Made by a program: the position numbers and the translations under genes
Shown here: piece by piece, positions 44,789 through 55,581 of the stretch
Layout: every line of letters starts with the position of its first letter
Numbering within the stretch: the stretch's first letter is position 1
Source of the DNA: Linnemannia hyalina
Lineage: Eukaryota > Mortierellomycota > Mortierellomycetes > Mortierellales > Mortierellaceae
Assembly: GCA_019671135.1 (NCBI GenBank)
Contig: JAHRHY010000001.1
Span: 2,356,001-2,420,000 of the forward strand
Direction of reading: 5' to 3'
Length of the DNA stretch: 64,000 nt
The notes under the pieces: model-generated
Database searches by the model: none
What the model was told of the DNA's origin: nothing
What the model saw: the letters and a program-made list of their open reading frames with translations, nothing else

Positions 44789-47700
44789 TCAATATGAGTA
44801 TCGTGGAAGGATGGGCTGCAAGAACTGTAAAGAATGATCGCTCAAGGATCGCAAGTCCTTCACGCAATGGCCAAGTGGAAGGGAAGGCGATGCCCTCTGT
44901 GTCTGAGCCCTGGTGGCACCCCCAACGCTGGCATTAGCGTAGCTATTCCAAGAATAGACGTCAAGCTGGACCACGAAGGATTCGGCAAACTCGTCCTTTC
45001 TCCTTTGAGCAAGGACGTTTTCCACCTCTGGCAAGTACTCTGACCCATAGAGAGATATTATCTGCAGGCTGGATAGGTTCGCATGCCGAAATAAGTAGAC
45101 CATGGCGCTCGCGGATGCTCTGCTCAGGAAGAGCCGCTTCAGTCGGAGAATATCGAGGATCTTGGCGAGGTCATCGTAAAAGTAGTCGAAGCCGTCGACA
45201 TTCAAGGACTCGATCTGGCACTCCCCTCCAAGTCCCTGTATTGCTCCCCTGAGTAGCCAGAAGTTGTTAGAAATATTACCAACAGCCAATGACTTCAACG
45301 ATGCAAGATTGATGTGACGGAGAAGCGAATCGGTCCTCCAATCGCACCCAAAGTGAACGAGATTCAGTCGAGGCAAGGTTGATGATAGGAACTCCAGTGA
45401 GCCGTTCGCCAATTGAGCCTGAAGTTCCAGATGGGTCAGTCTCGAAAAGTAGGACCCGTCAAAAAATTCACCGATGATCTTCGGGGTCAAAATAATCGGA
45501 GTATTGTCTGCATAACGGTCGACAAGTACAAGTACCTCCAGGATTTTGCCTGACCGCTGGATGGATCCTCCCACAAAGTTGCGCTCTAGAGTTCCTGTGG
45601 TACAGACTAGCTCCTGCAACGACATCCCGTCCTTCCAGATGTATCCCCCAGGTGTCTCTGGCCAGTATTGATACCAGCCCGTGACATGCAGTCGTTGCAG
45701 CTTCTTCAAACCAAAGATCTGTAGATGCAAACTCGGGTCCATTATATTCCCTTCGGATAGAGATCCAGTGAGACGGAGATCGACAAGGCTGGGACAGCGC
45801 GACAAGATGTTCGTCAGGCGATCCCTACCCTCGTCATTGACTTGTCCGTGAAAGTGGAAGCTCTGCATCCATGGGGCGACGACGCTGGAAGGAAGGTTCG
45901 AGGTCCGGGTTCCGAGCTGGTGAAGGTTGGACAGCTGCAGTCGGCGAATGTTCTTATTGGAGAAGAGGCTGAGAAGTGAATGGTATCGCCCCTTGCCAGG
46001 TCGGAATGAGGCAAGAGCCGACTTTGAGGTTGGGTCGTCCTGAAGATCGAGTGTGATGGACCTGACGTTCGACTTGGCCACCATGTTGACAAGATTAACC
46101 AGGTCTGCAGAGCCAAAGTCCCATGCGAGGGTTACATCCAAGTTGTCGACTACAGGAGCCTGTCTGGCGAGTCGCATGAAAAAGTCCTTAGCGACGGTAC
46201 TGGAAGTCAGGCTGATGGTGACCCTGCGGAAATGGGGGTCATAAGTTCCATTGGCGGCTTCAACAGACTGGACAAACGACGCCAGGGCAGTGGCTTGGTA
46301 CTTTTCTTGATAGTGCTCAAAGCAGACCCATTTGACGTGTCCTTCCTCGGTGGTAGTCCGATAGAGGTTTCCCAGAATCTTGTCTTGGTCATTGTTCTGC
46401 AAGAAGGTGTCTAGTCTCCTGAGATCTGCTCCCTCGAGTGCGGCAAGGTTCTCGAACATATTGTCGGCATCCTGTCCATCAGATCCTGTTTCTGCGAAGG
46501 CGTCCGAGACACCACCATCATCCAGCTCCTGCTCTAAAAAGTTGATCGATATATCCACCGCCTCCATTGTACTCTCCGAGATCGACTTGACCCCATCCAT
46601 GACATCCTTCACGCCACCGTCCACCAGGGCCACTACTGGAGCCACCACGGTCGCCACTGCGAGGCAATGTTTCAGGATCTTGAGCATCCCAAGCACGTAC
46701 GAGCCGTAGCGGTCAAAGAATTCGGTGGGACGTGAGAGTTCATATCCTTCATGCTTGGCTAAATGGATGCGGTTCCTTACGCGGATGGGAGAAACTGGGG
46801 TATCGGGGGCGGTGATCGCGAGCTGACTTGAGGTAGTGCCATGGCTCGTCTCCGATCCACAATCCTCACCGCACTCACAGAGGAAGAACAGCCGAAACCT
46901 TTCCTTCAGGAAGTTGCGCGGATCCCAACTCTCGTACGAATCCGGCAAGATGACAAACAGCCGCGGGATCGGGTATTCATGCAGCTCATAGTTTTGGACG
47001 AGGATGGCATCAACTCTCTGTTGTGCGACAATGAGTCGGTCAATAGTCTGTTTTTGCAGTCTATGCGTCTCCAGATCCCGCTCCTTGGCCGCCTCAAATT
47101 CCGCCAACACCTTCTCATCCCTTGCCTTGGCGTCGGCCTGCTCCTGGAGCATCTCGTTTTGTTTCTCGAGGAGCTCATTCTGGTAATGCATCATCTGGGT
47201 AATTTGTGTGAGGAGTTGTTGGTGCTGAACAGAGCCAGTGTTATCCAACTGTGCGAATTGTTGCTGGAGGTCCAAGATCCCTGAAGTATTTAATGCAAGA
47301 GTTGCGGCAAGGCCAGCGAGGAGAGGTTTGGATGCTGTCATAGTGTTGGCAGAGCCAGGCAAGCGAACAAGATCGCTGGAGAAGGAGGTGGGAGTAGATT
47401 GGAGCGACAGAAATGAGACTGCATAGTCAATGTTGCCGTTGGGAGGCGACTGTGGCGTTTGCCTGTGAGTGCGCTCAGTCTTCTTGGAAGAACTGATAGG
47501 AGAGCTCAAGGGCATGCGCGTCGCGATGGCAATGACGATGTCGATAACATCGTTGGGGTGGTGCGCGATCCTCCTTGGTTCATACCTAGTTAGTTCATAA
47601 GCGAAGAGCAAGGGTCAGAATAGTCTACAAAAAAAAGCACTTGAAGTGACAACGTTATGTTCTTTGCCGTTCAATTTTCCATTCCCATGCGTCGCCTGGT

Positions 47701-47906
47701 TTTTTGCTTTCTTTTTCTTACCGCAGCTCATTCTCGTCTTCGAGAAAGTTGAGGACAACGCCGTTGACTTTGAACCGGACGGCACCAGGGAATGTCTCCT
47801 GGATGTCGATGACACGACTGTAATACTCTCCCGTGATCTTGTCTTTTCTCACGGCAAGTGATTCGATGATGTCTGCATGGCGGAATCGTTGGTGGGGTGT
47901 GGTCAT
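44789..47906 (-). CDS. Coiled-coil/LRR receptor-like protein, paralogue 2 (993 aa)
   Basis: Exon 1 is 47906-47722 and exon 2 is 47585-44789, with a phase-2 intron of 136 nt at the same place as in the paralogue at 35225-38368. The protein has 993 aa. It has the same order: N-terminal module (RFRHADIIESLAV ... VQETFPGAVRFK-like), linker, coiled coil with QKQTIDRLIVAQQRVDAIL, ELHEYPIPRLFVILP, FRLFFLCECGED, a hydrophobic segment KILKHCLAVATVVAPVVALV, GHVKWVCFEHYQE, then leucine-rich repeats ending QPILPRYSY (QPILPKYSY in paralogue 1). The centre is almost identical to paralogue 1, whereas the linker and the last about 230 residues of the repeats differ at many positions. That is the pattern expected if the repeats bind something variable. 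Function is unknown; no P-loop was seen. Confidence 0.85.
45671..46150 (-). repeat. 480-nt near-identical block shared with 37034-37513
   Basis: Reverse-complement partner of 37034-37513. I counted about eight substitutions in 480 nt, mostly synonymous, with no gaps. Together the two blocks form a large inverted repeat within coding sequence. Confidence 0.85.
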
Positions 47907-48499
47907 GGGAGGGTGGGGGATTGGAATCTGTTCGCGACAGCGAAAAAGTGGGGTGGTGGGGGGTTGTTCTTTGAAGGTAAGGAGGAAGAGTGGAAATAAG
48001 GTGAGTCAGGGTGGCGGAGAGGGGATGAATGTGAGGGTAAAGGTAAAGCTATGAGGACAAAGGGGAGGGGGAGGAAGTGTGAAGAAATAAAGAGAGAAAG
48101 AAAGCAAAGGAAGAATAGGAAGCGAGGGCAAAAGAAAAATGGCGCGACAGAGGAGATGGATGGGGCATGGCAACGAAAGGGTCCATGCGGTGGACAGGTG
48201 TGCGGGAAGTGTTCTCTGTGAGAGCGTGTGAGCGAGTAAAGACATCATGCAACCGATGCTCCACCCGTTGCTTGTGCCTAATCTTGCATCCAACATCCGA
48301 ATGTATCTTACATGTGGAATGCTTGCCAGGATCAATTACCCGCTAACGACGGTGTTCCTCTACTTTAGGTAGCGATGCTGAACAGGATGATGGTGGATGA
48401 GAAAAAGAAAGTGAAGGCGAGAGGGAGTGGCGATAGAAGAGAGGACAAGAAATTCTGCGATGCCCTGTGCTCTGATTTTTTGACCACTGTTTGATTTCG
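47907..48499. other. Purine-rich upstream region of paralogue 2
   Basis: The + strand is purine-rich between about 47930 and 48180, so the minus-strand gene has a pyrimidine-rich leader. No gene is supported. Confidence 0.45.
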
Positions 48500-49980
48500 T
48501 TTGTGTTTGTCCGGGCTTTGGAACGGAGGTGGTTAAATCGACCTAGTTCCTTGAAGACCTCGCGCTGAACAGCATGGCTCGCCTGCACGGCTATTGGTGG
48601 TGAGGGTTCTTGAGAAAGCGGAGCGAGATCCCAGTACTCTGCTCTGCGCCAGTCCCCCAATGTACGTTTTGAGCAATGTCGCGGTATGTCGGTAATCCTG
48701 CACAAAGACCTCGAGCTCGTCGCAGACCCAGAGAGACTCGATCACTCCAGAGGCTGGAAAGCACGCCTGGGAGATGGTATTGTCACTGATGAGCGTTTCC
48801 ATGACCATGGTCTTGAGCGTCTTGAGGGATGGGCAGGAACAGAGTAGGCTAAAAAGCGTCTCCGAATCAAATTGATAGCCGCCGACGTCGAGGTGCCTCA
48901 GTGTCGATGCATGCTTGAGGAAGGCCAGTTTGACAATGATGTCGACAGGGCCGCCACAGTATTTGCTAATGATCAGTTGATGGATTTCGGGGTAGGTGCG
49001 ACCATGAGGATTTGTGTAACAACAGCCGCTCCACCGGTCTCAATCTCCAAGTATGCCAGACCCTCATCGGCATCCTTGACATCCCCAAGTGCCTCATGAT
49101 CGAACCTCGTGGCAAGACTCAGATGAATGTCCCACAGTCTCGGATAGTTCTTCAAGAGTGACGAAGTATAAGTTCTTCCAATGGGAGTACAACCTATCAC
49201 GTTTGGAGCGACGGGCATACCATCGGCTTGAGTAACTAACAGTTCCTTATACAGCACAAAATAGGCGGGGAATGCGCGATTCCACAGATACGATGGTGAA
49301 TAGAACTTCTTCAATAACGGAAGCGACTCTCCAACAAACTTTACCATGGCTTCATTCTCCATGCAGTGCGAGGGTACGACCATGAACTTCGATAGCGGAT
49401 TTCGTCTGGGAATAGACATCAAGTTCTCGTCAAGGTCGTCGTAATATTTCTCCGTGGTCACCGGTGTCATACGTGCGTTTACAGCTTCCAACAAGAATGA
49501 AGTTTGAACCGGGATTGGTTGATACCCAGACTATACCTCGTTGTCTCTTCAACAAAGGTCAATTTGTTTCTGTTCAGCTCCAAAAGATCCTCCCCGCCCC
49601 TTCGACATTATAACAAACGATCGGGGTTCCGGTGCCCTGGAGAGATGTGAGGCACGAAACTTTTTCTGAGCGTCGAGCGAGCCGAGGTTGGTGCAGGTGT
49701 TACCGTGCTGCACAAAGGGCTCGAGGCGTACGATATATAACAACCGTAGGACACGAACGTGATAGCCGCTGCGGAGGAGACCGGCACATGCCTGGGGGGT
49801 TTGGAACTTGAGTACTTGGTCGTAGTACTGGATAGTGAACGAGTGCCAGAGGTGAGGGGTGAAAGTGTCGAACCAGGACATGTTGACGAGGCAGCAGAAG
49901 GCCAGGTCGTGTTTTGTGAGTCCATCTGCGATGAGTGTTGTTAGTTCGAAAATACTGGATGTTTTTTCGTTGGGCGTCAT
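48500..49980 (-). pseudogene. Decayed F-box gene of a third family
   Basis: It opens at 49980 with an F-box-like start (IFELTTLIADGLTKHDLAFCCLVNMSWFDTFTPHLWHSFTI) and stays open to a stop at 49549. After a gap a second frame (49494-48973) reads YPRLWDIHLSLATRFDHEAL. A third and fourth give GVIESLWVCDELEVFV and AVQREVFKELGRFNHLR, the usual later blocks of this family. Several frame changes and stops lie between them and the C terminus is missing. Intact relatives in Mortierella genomes are single-exon F-box proteins. This copy is probably dead. Confidence 0.7.
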
Positions 49981-50749
49981 TGAATCGAAAGAAAGTAAGA
50001 GTGAGGGGGAAAGTGGAATTGTTCAAGGGAAATGAGGAAGTAAAAAAAAAGGTGATACCAGAAAGAAGAAAGGCAGATGATGAACAGGAGCTTTATTTGA
50101 TATGATGTTGTGGCAACCCCCTGCGCCCTTCAACGCAAACAACCAACAGCAAGGTTCAAAATGCAATAGAGATAAGATGAATAACGATGGTGCATTGGCC
50201 CTGATGAAAAGACAAATGTAACTGTGGATCGGATCTTACTTTCCACAGATGAAAAGGCGGTGGAAATGGTGGGGAGAAAAATGTGAGTATACTCCCGCTG
50301 TGCCTCGTGGCAGAAGGCTCAGTCGCGTACTTGCCGCCCGTGATTTCGCTCGTTGTACATTTTTTTGTTAGTTTGATTTTTTTTTCGTCATAGAACGAGA
50401 ATGTCGCTGAGCACACACACATACTCTCTCTTTTCTCGTTTACCCACTTTTTAAACTACCGCTCGTTGAATCATCCTCTCCCATTGCCCGCATTATTCAT
50501 CCCTCTCTCTCTGTTACAGTCAAGATAAAACGAAATCTTGAAAGGGGCAACAGAATAGGTGGAAAACAAGGAAGGAGAGCGCTAACAAATGAGCAAGCTC
50601 GTAGAGGGAACGAGGAGGGGCAGATCATGGACAGATACAAAAGATAAAATGATGCTAACGCGAAAGCCCTAGACTCGAACTCAAACACACTCAAGCGTTG
50701 GACACGGCGTAGGCCACAATATCTTGAATGGTAACCTCCTGATCACCCA
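49981..50749. other. Spacer, no gene seen
   Basis: Contains the leader side of the F-box relic, A and T runs near 50040 and 50385, and a T/C-rich stretch near 50430-50510. No coding region is supported. Confidence 0.45.
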
Positions 50750-52082
50750 TCATCTCAATCCTCTCTCATCCTCTATTTTCGCCACGATCGCCTTCCTCCA
50801 AAGAGCTTCCAACCCCATAGCGTCCTCAGTCCTGTACTCAACCGCATCCGTGCCCCTGATTCCGCTCACAGTAATAGTCTTGAGTCTGGGCATGTCCAAG
50901 AGCTGCAACAGCATCCCTTCTCCGAAACTCTCCCCAAGACAAATCCACTTGACCATTAGGCGCTTGAAGGTCAACTCCTCCAGAGACGGGAAATGCTTCA
51001 GAAAGTACTGGATCTGGGCGTGGTCGATGGCGAGTCTCTTGAGTTTCCAGGATGTGTAGGTAAGGAAATGCTGTCCTTGTGAGTCGAGTTCGCGATACCA
51101 ATTGCTACGAATGCTAAATTCGTCAAGTCTTGAGAGCAGAGGAAACAGCTCCTCGATAGCTGAGGGTGAGACGTTGAAGGACAGGAACAATCGAAGATAT
51201 CGAAGATGCGGCAGGTCTGACACCTTAAGGATGTCCAAGACATCCCTGTGGTATAGTATGTTGGATGTGATGCATAGGGTGAGTCGATTCAGATGGGCCA
51301 TTGATCGGAGGATACGCGACAGCTTTTCATATTAATCTCGGACCGAAACGATGGGGCATATCCTGGACCCCTCCACCCACTATGCCGGACTGCTGAGACA
51401 TCGTACCACTCGACCGACCGAGTGTAACAAAAATTCGTGAATATCCGATTCGCCTTTGCTTCCTCGTCCATGTAGAAGGGAGAGCAAGTTTTGTTCATGC
51501 GTTAGGTGGGAAAGAATCGAGGTACCATTGTCTCCACGTGATCGTGACCCAGGCGAGTGGCTGTAGAGCATCGAACCATTGGCGACAGACTTGAAGACAT
51601 CTGAAGAGGCTGGATCCGTCGAGGAGCTCATCGAATGCAATGACGATTTCAGAGGGAATGCCTCGATGGGGCCTGTTGGAAGGTTGGTTGGCTGGGCTAG
51701 TGGGCGAATTCGAGCCGATTGCCTAATGGTGAAAAGAAATAATCGAGCTTTCACAACCAATAGATATGGCTATGTGGTAGACTTTGTTTTCATGCAGCAA
51801 AAAAAAAGCGCGCTATGAACACATAGAGAAAGAAAAGGCCAAGTGTGGAAACAAAAAAGGCTTGTCTTTTGCTGTCAATTTGATGGCTTTGTGCCCTATT
51901 ATACTTACGAGTGCATCCAATGAGGCGGTGGTGGTTTCCATCAATTCTTGCGAGTCAAGATTGGTAGTGGTAGCAGCATTGGGAGCAGCAGCAGTTTTGG
52001 GCCCATGTGCGTTGACCTGCTGTTGGCCGTCAAGAGTGTTTCCATGAGTATGAAAGGGCGAATTGATGCCTTGTCGAGTCAT
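50750..52082 (-). pseudogene. Family-B-like F-box gene with intron, frameshifted
   Basis: Exon 1 probably runs from ATG 52082 (MTRQGINSPFHTHG) to a GTAAGT donor just after SLDAL (near 51915). Splicing in phase 0 to an acceptor near 51725 (CACCATTAG) joins SNSPTSPANQPSNRPHRG and the F-box PSEIVIAFDELLDGSSLF with LQVCRQWFDALQPLAWVTI. The frame then breaks after LDSFP near 51515, again near 51430 and near 51325. Homology continues as TRSVEWYDVSAVRHSGW, KLSRILRSMAHLNRLTL and leucine-rich repeats to the stop at 50750. Splice signals are preserved but the coding frame is not. Confidence 0.65.
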
Positions 52083-52619
52083 TTTGGTTGTGTCAGGTAT
52101 GCGGAACTAGGCTGTAGGCTTTCTGCGAGGTTGATAAAAGTTTGTAGAATGATGGGACAGGAAATGTTGGAAGAGAGAGGAGAAAAAGAGAGCGGACTAC
52201 ACGTGACATATTAATGTAAAGACAAGGGAAAAAGTAAAAACCCTGTGAAGGATGCGTTCAACTTTTTGGGTGGAGGGTTCTGCCACTTTTATCGTTATCA
52301 CTTCCTTGCATGGGTTTTCTTCATGAAAACGAAGATTAAGAACAGAACAATTCACCGAGTAGTCCATCAGCTTGAACGCGTCTCTGACACCTTTTACAGC
52401 AGTTGATTGGTGGCAACTATAAAATGCAACCGCGGTTTCACTTTTCATGTTCGTTTTCTTATGTCCTATCATTCTTAGTCCTTCCTCTCTCTTTTAACGT
52501 CTTCTACCTTTTTCGTTCTTCCCTCCTCATTCTTCTCTCCCACTCTTCTCACATATTACACTACACCACTGCTTTCATTTTATCACCTTAGCTACTTGCA
52601 ATAGCAACAGTCGGTCATC
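52083..52619. other. Promoter/leader region of the first membrane-protein gene
   Basis: A T/C-rich leader (52460-52600) lies before ATG 52620. No other gene is supported. The F-box pseudogene on the other strand is divergent to it. Confidence 0.45.
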
Positions 52620-53597
52620 ATGGCACAACCCCCCGTTCCAATCACCAGTACCAACTACTACTCTACCAGTCACCCTACCGGCAACCCCGGCTACCCCACC
52701 AGCAACCCTGGCTACCCCACCAGCAACCCCGGCTACCCAACCAGCAACCCCGGCTACCCCACCGCTACCAGCAGCTCTACTAGCTATTCTAGCAGGTCTA
52801 CTAGCTATTCTAGCAGGTCTACTAGCTATTCTAGCAGGTCTACCAGCTACTCTAGCAGTTACTCCAGCAGCTACTCCAGCAGCTACCCTACTTGGACCTC
52901 AACAAGGACTCACCCTCCTGGCACAACATATACATCGTCCCCTGGTTCGTCCGACGGTAGTGATGATGAATCCACGTCGATCGTTGGAGCAGTCGTCGGA
53001 GGTGTTGTCGCCGGGCTTGTTCTCATCGCGTTGTTGGTGGGCTTCTTTGTAATGCGTCGGAGGAATAGGCGCAATGAGGCCAACAAAAGAGATTCTGACA
53101 CTTTGGAGGGTCGCAATAGCACTGAACCCCTTGCTACCACTACTGGTGTCGGTAGTGGCGGTAATGGCAGTGATGGCGAAGGAATTGTAGGATCCCAGAA
53201 AGAGCCATACGTTTACCCCGAACGAGAATATCAGCAACTGCAGCAGCTGTCAGGCAACCAATACGATCAAGAGCACGACCCCTATTATGCTCAGCACCAG
53301 CGGCACCCGCAGGACTATTATGCAGAGGACCAACCATACCACCAGAGCCCCCAGTCCATCCCCGTTCACGAATCTATTACCGAATCAACTTCTCCTGCCA
53401 TGACTCAGATCACTACGGCAGGATCCAACCTGGCATACTGCCCCCCTCCATTCGTGCCTGGACCAGGATTATTTGAGAGGCGTCCCCCCGGTGCTCCTCA
53501 TACCACCATTGACGACCCTAGCACCACCAAGCTTCCCATCACCAAAAACCCTCAAGCCCTTACTGATGATCCTTTCACAATCCCTATGCACGTGTAA
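52620..53597 (+). CDS. Single-pass membrane protein with Ser/Tyr/Pro repeats
   Basis: Single exon, 325 aa. The N-terminal about 120 residues are mucin-like: four NPGYPTS repeats, three TSYSSRS repeats and SSYS units, likely O-glycosylated outside the cell. One hydrophobic helix (IVGAVVGGVVAGLVLIALLV, near residues 122-145) is followed by a basic stop-transfer MRRRNRRNE. The cytoplasmic tail is rich in Tyr, Gln and Pro, with YDQEHDPYYAQHQ and a SPAMTQIT motif shared with the next gene. No classical signal peptide is visible, so insertion would be as a signal-anchor protein with outside N terminus. The layout resembles fungal cell-wall stress sensors (Mid2/Wsc type), but no WSC domain is present. 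Tandem paralogue at 54139-55242. Confidence 0.8.
   Translation: MAQPPVPITSTNYYSTSHPTGNPGYPTSNPGYPTSNPGYPTSNPGYPTATSSSTSYSSRSTSYSSRSTSYSSRSTSYSSSYSSSYSSSYPTWTSTRTHPPGTTYTSSPGSSDGSDDESTSIVGAVVGGVVAGLVLIALLVGFFVMRRRNRRNEANKRDSDTLEGRNSTEPLATTTGVGSGGNGSDGEGIVGSQKEPYVYPEREYQQLQQLSGNQYDQEHDPYYAQHQRHPQDYYAEDQPYHQSPQSIPVHESITESTSPAMTQITTAGSNLAYCPPPFVPGPGLFERRPPGAPHTTIDDPSTTKLPITKNPQALTDDPFTIPMHV
52682..52860 (+). repeat. Two 21-nt tandem repeats in the membrane-protein gene
   Basis: About four copies of a 21-nt unit coding NPGYPTS are followed by three copies of a different 21-nt unit coding TSYSSRS. Both keep the reading frame and are typical of length-variable wall-protein repeats. Confidence 0.85.
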
Positions 53598-54138
53598 ATA
53601 AAAAAGCAGAGCTTCTTGAACCATCCTTACCACCTTGTTACCCATAGCCTTTTTATTCCTAACAGTTAATCCTCATTCTTTCTGTTTCGTTCATCGCCTT
53701 TTGTCATCTTAGATTGTATTGAACACATTAAAGGGAGGTCTTGCATCATGGTTTGGTAGGTGCGTTCTTTACAAGAAAATGGAGAAAAAGGGCCGAGAAC
53801 ATGACATTCTTCTTTACATGGACAACCAGCTCGTTGAACGCATCTCCTCTACCCAAGGCAGTGGAAATGATTGGTGGCGATCGCTAAAAATAGTCGCCAG
53901 ACTGTTTCAGTTCTCGCGTCTTGTCTCTTTGTTATCCTATCATCTACCTTTGTCCTTTGAGTGTGTCGACCTTTAGTTTCTTTTAGTTTTTTTTCTTTTC
54001 ACTTATCATCATCTCACTATCTTTTTTCTTATTCTTCTTCTTCATCCTCCCGTTTCTTGTTTACCTACACGCTTTCCCTCATAATACTCATATCCTATCC
54101 CTGTGCAACCTAACTTCTTCAAGACATCAAGTACCAGC
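53598..54138. other. Spacer between tandem membrane-protein genes
   Basis: 3' flank of the first gene and a T/C-rich leader (53980-54100) of the second. A short open frame at 53719-53976 has no recognisable feature and is not counted. Confidence 0.45.
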
Positions 54139-55242
54139 ATGGCCCAACCCATCGACAGTACAACTCCTGACACAGCCTCTCACTCACCTGCCCACGCTGC
54201 CGCCCGCATAGTCACCCCAACAGAACTACCCATCTCATACCTCGCCCATCCCCATCCCCGTCTCCCTCCCGATAACCCAATCCCCAGCCCAACCCTTACC
54301 GCCGTCCCTATCCAGTCCCCCCAAGGCTCATGGACCTCCTATTACCTTCCTCCTGCCACATCGACCCTACCCCTCAGCTCGTCCACGGAGAGCGATGGAT
54401 CGAAATCGATTGTTGGACCAGTTGTTGGCGGTTCTGTTGTAGGGCTTGTTATTATCATCCTAGTGACCTTGCTTGTGATGAAGAAGAGGAAGAAGAGGAA
54501 GAAGAGGAAGGAGGCTCGCAAGAGACGGCTTGATTTTTTAGAGGGTCGTCATCCTGCTGGACTTTTTACTACTGGCAGTGTTGGTGTGAATAGTGATGGC
54601 ACTGCTGCTGTTGCTGCTGGCGGTGGTTATGGTAGTGGCAGTGCAGTTGTAGGTGCAGGACACCGGCAAGCGCCCCATAAAGAATTCTCTTACTCCGCAC
54701 ATCAACAACACCAGCAACAAAATCAGCAGGAGTCAGACGATCAAGACGAGCAGGAGTACGACCCCTATATTGCCCACCGTCAACGACAACAGCGACTCCA
54801 AATGCAGGCCGCTCGGGAGTATTATGCTGCTCTGCAACTGCAACTGCAACAGAGACAGACTCAGGGGTATTTTCCAGAGGCTCAATCAAACCAATACCGC
54901 CATAGCCAGCAATTCACCCCTGCAACTTCAGCGGCTCGCCGTTCTTATGATGGCTCATTAACTCCTGCCATGACCCAGATCACTGCGCAGTCATCCTACC
55001 CGGCATACCCTTATCCTCAACGACCTCTTCCTCCGGCCACCAGGGGTCTGAGAAGGCATTCGTCTCCTTGGTCGATGAGTCCTTCCCAACACCAATACCA
55101 TCAGTCTACTGCCGGGATCCCTGACGTCGGACGACGAGTAAGCGCGTTTGAGAAAGGTGCTCATCACACCAGCATCGACTCTCCTCCCACCAGAAGCTCT
55201 CACAACATCGCCGAAATTACGCCAAAATCCCCATGTAGATGA
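54139..55242 (+). CDS. Single-pass membrane protein, tandem paralogue
   Basis: Single exon, 367 aa, from ATG 54139 (MAQPIDSTTP). The frame extends upstream only by non-ATG codons, and MAQP matches the start of the gene at 52620. The N-terminal 95 residues are rich in Ser, Thr and Pro but lack the 21-nt repeats of its neighbour. The membrane helix (SIVGPVVGGSVVGLVIIILVTLLVM) is followed by a very basic KKRKKRKKRK stretch, then LDFLEGRHPAGL (cf. DTLEGRNSTEPL in the neighbour). Gly- and Gln-rich tail, EYDPYIAHRQ and the shared PAMTQIT motif follow. Both genes probably arose by tandem duplication and may act as wall or surface sensors; that role is inference. Confidence 0.8.
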   Translation: MAQPIDSTTPDTASHSPAHAAARIVTPTELPISYLAHPHPRLPPDNPIPSPTLTAVPIQSPQGSWTSYYLPPATSTLPLSSSTESDGSKSIVGPVVGGSVVGLVIIILVTLLVMKKRKKRKKRKEARKRRLDFLEGRHPAGLFTTGSVGVNSDGTAAVAAGGGYGSGSAVVGAGHRQAPHKEFSYSAHQQHQQQNQQESDDQDEQEYDPYIAHRQRQQRLQMQAAREYYAALQLQLQQRQTQGYFPEAQSNQYRHSQQFTPATSAARRSYDGSLTPAMTQITAQSSYPAYPYPQRPLPPATRGLRRHSSPWSMSPSQHQYHQSTAGIPDVGRRVSAFEKGAHHTSIDSPPTRSSHNIAEITPKSPCR

Positions 55243-55374
55243 AAAATATACTCTTACAACAACACACCATACCCCTTTTTTATGCTATTCGTAATAAATA
55301 ACAAACTCTTTCAGGCTACTCCTCCAAAGATCGGGGACGGTCAATGCCGCGTCCGAAACTCCTGCGCAATCGTT

Positions 55375-55544
55375 CTACCAAAAAGGACACGCCCTATTCC
55401 TGAAAACTAAAGCATGCCGCATCCTCGGCCACGGCCAAAACATCCCCTCACTTCGCTTTCTCAAAACCTGATCCAATATCAACTTGACATCCAACATCAA
55501 CCCCAGATTCTCGAGCTTAGCCATCATCTCCTCATAGTTTGCAC

Positions 55545-55581
<37 letters not shown>

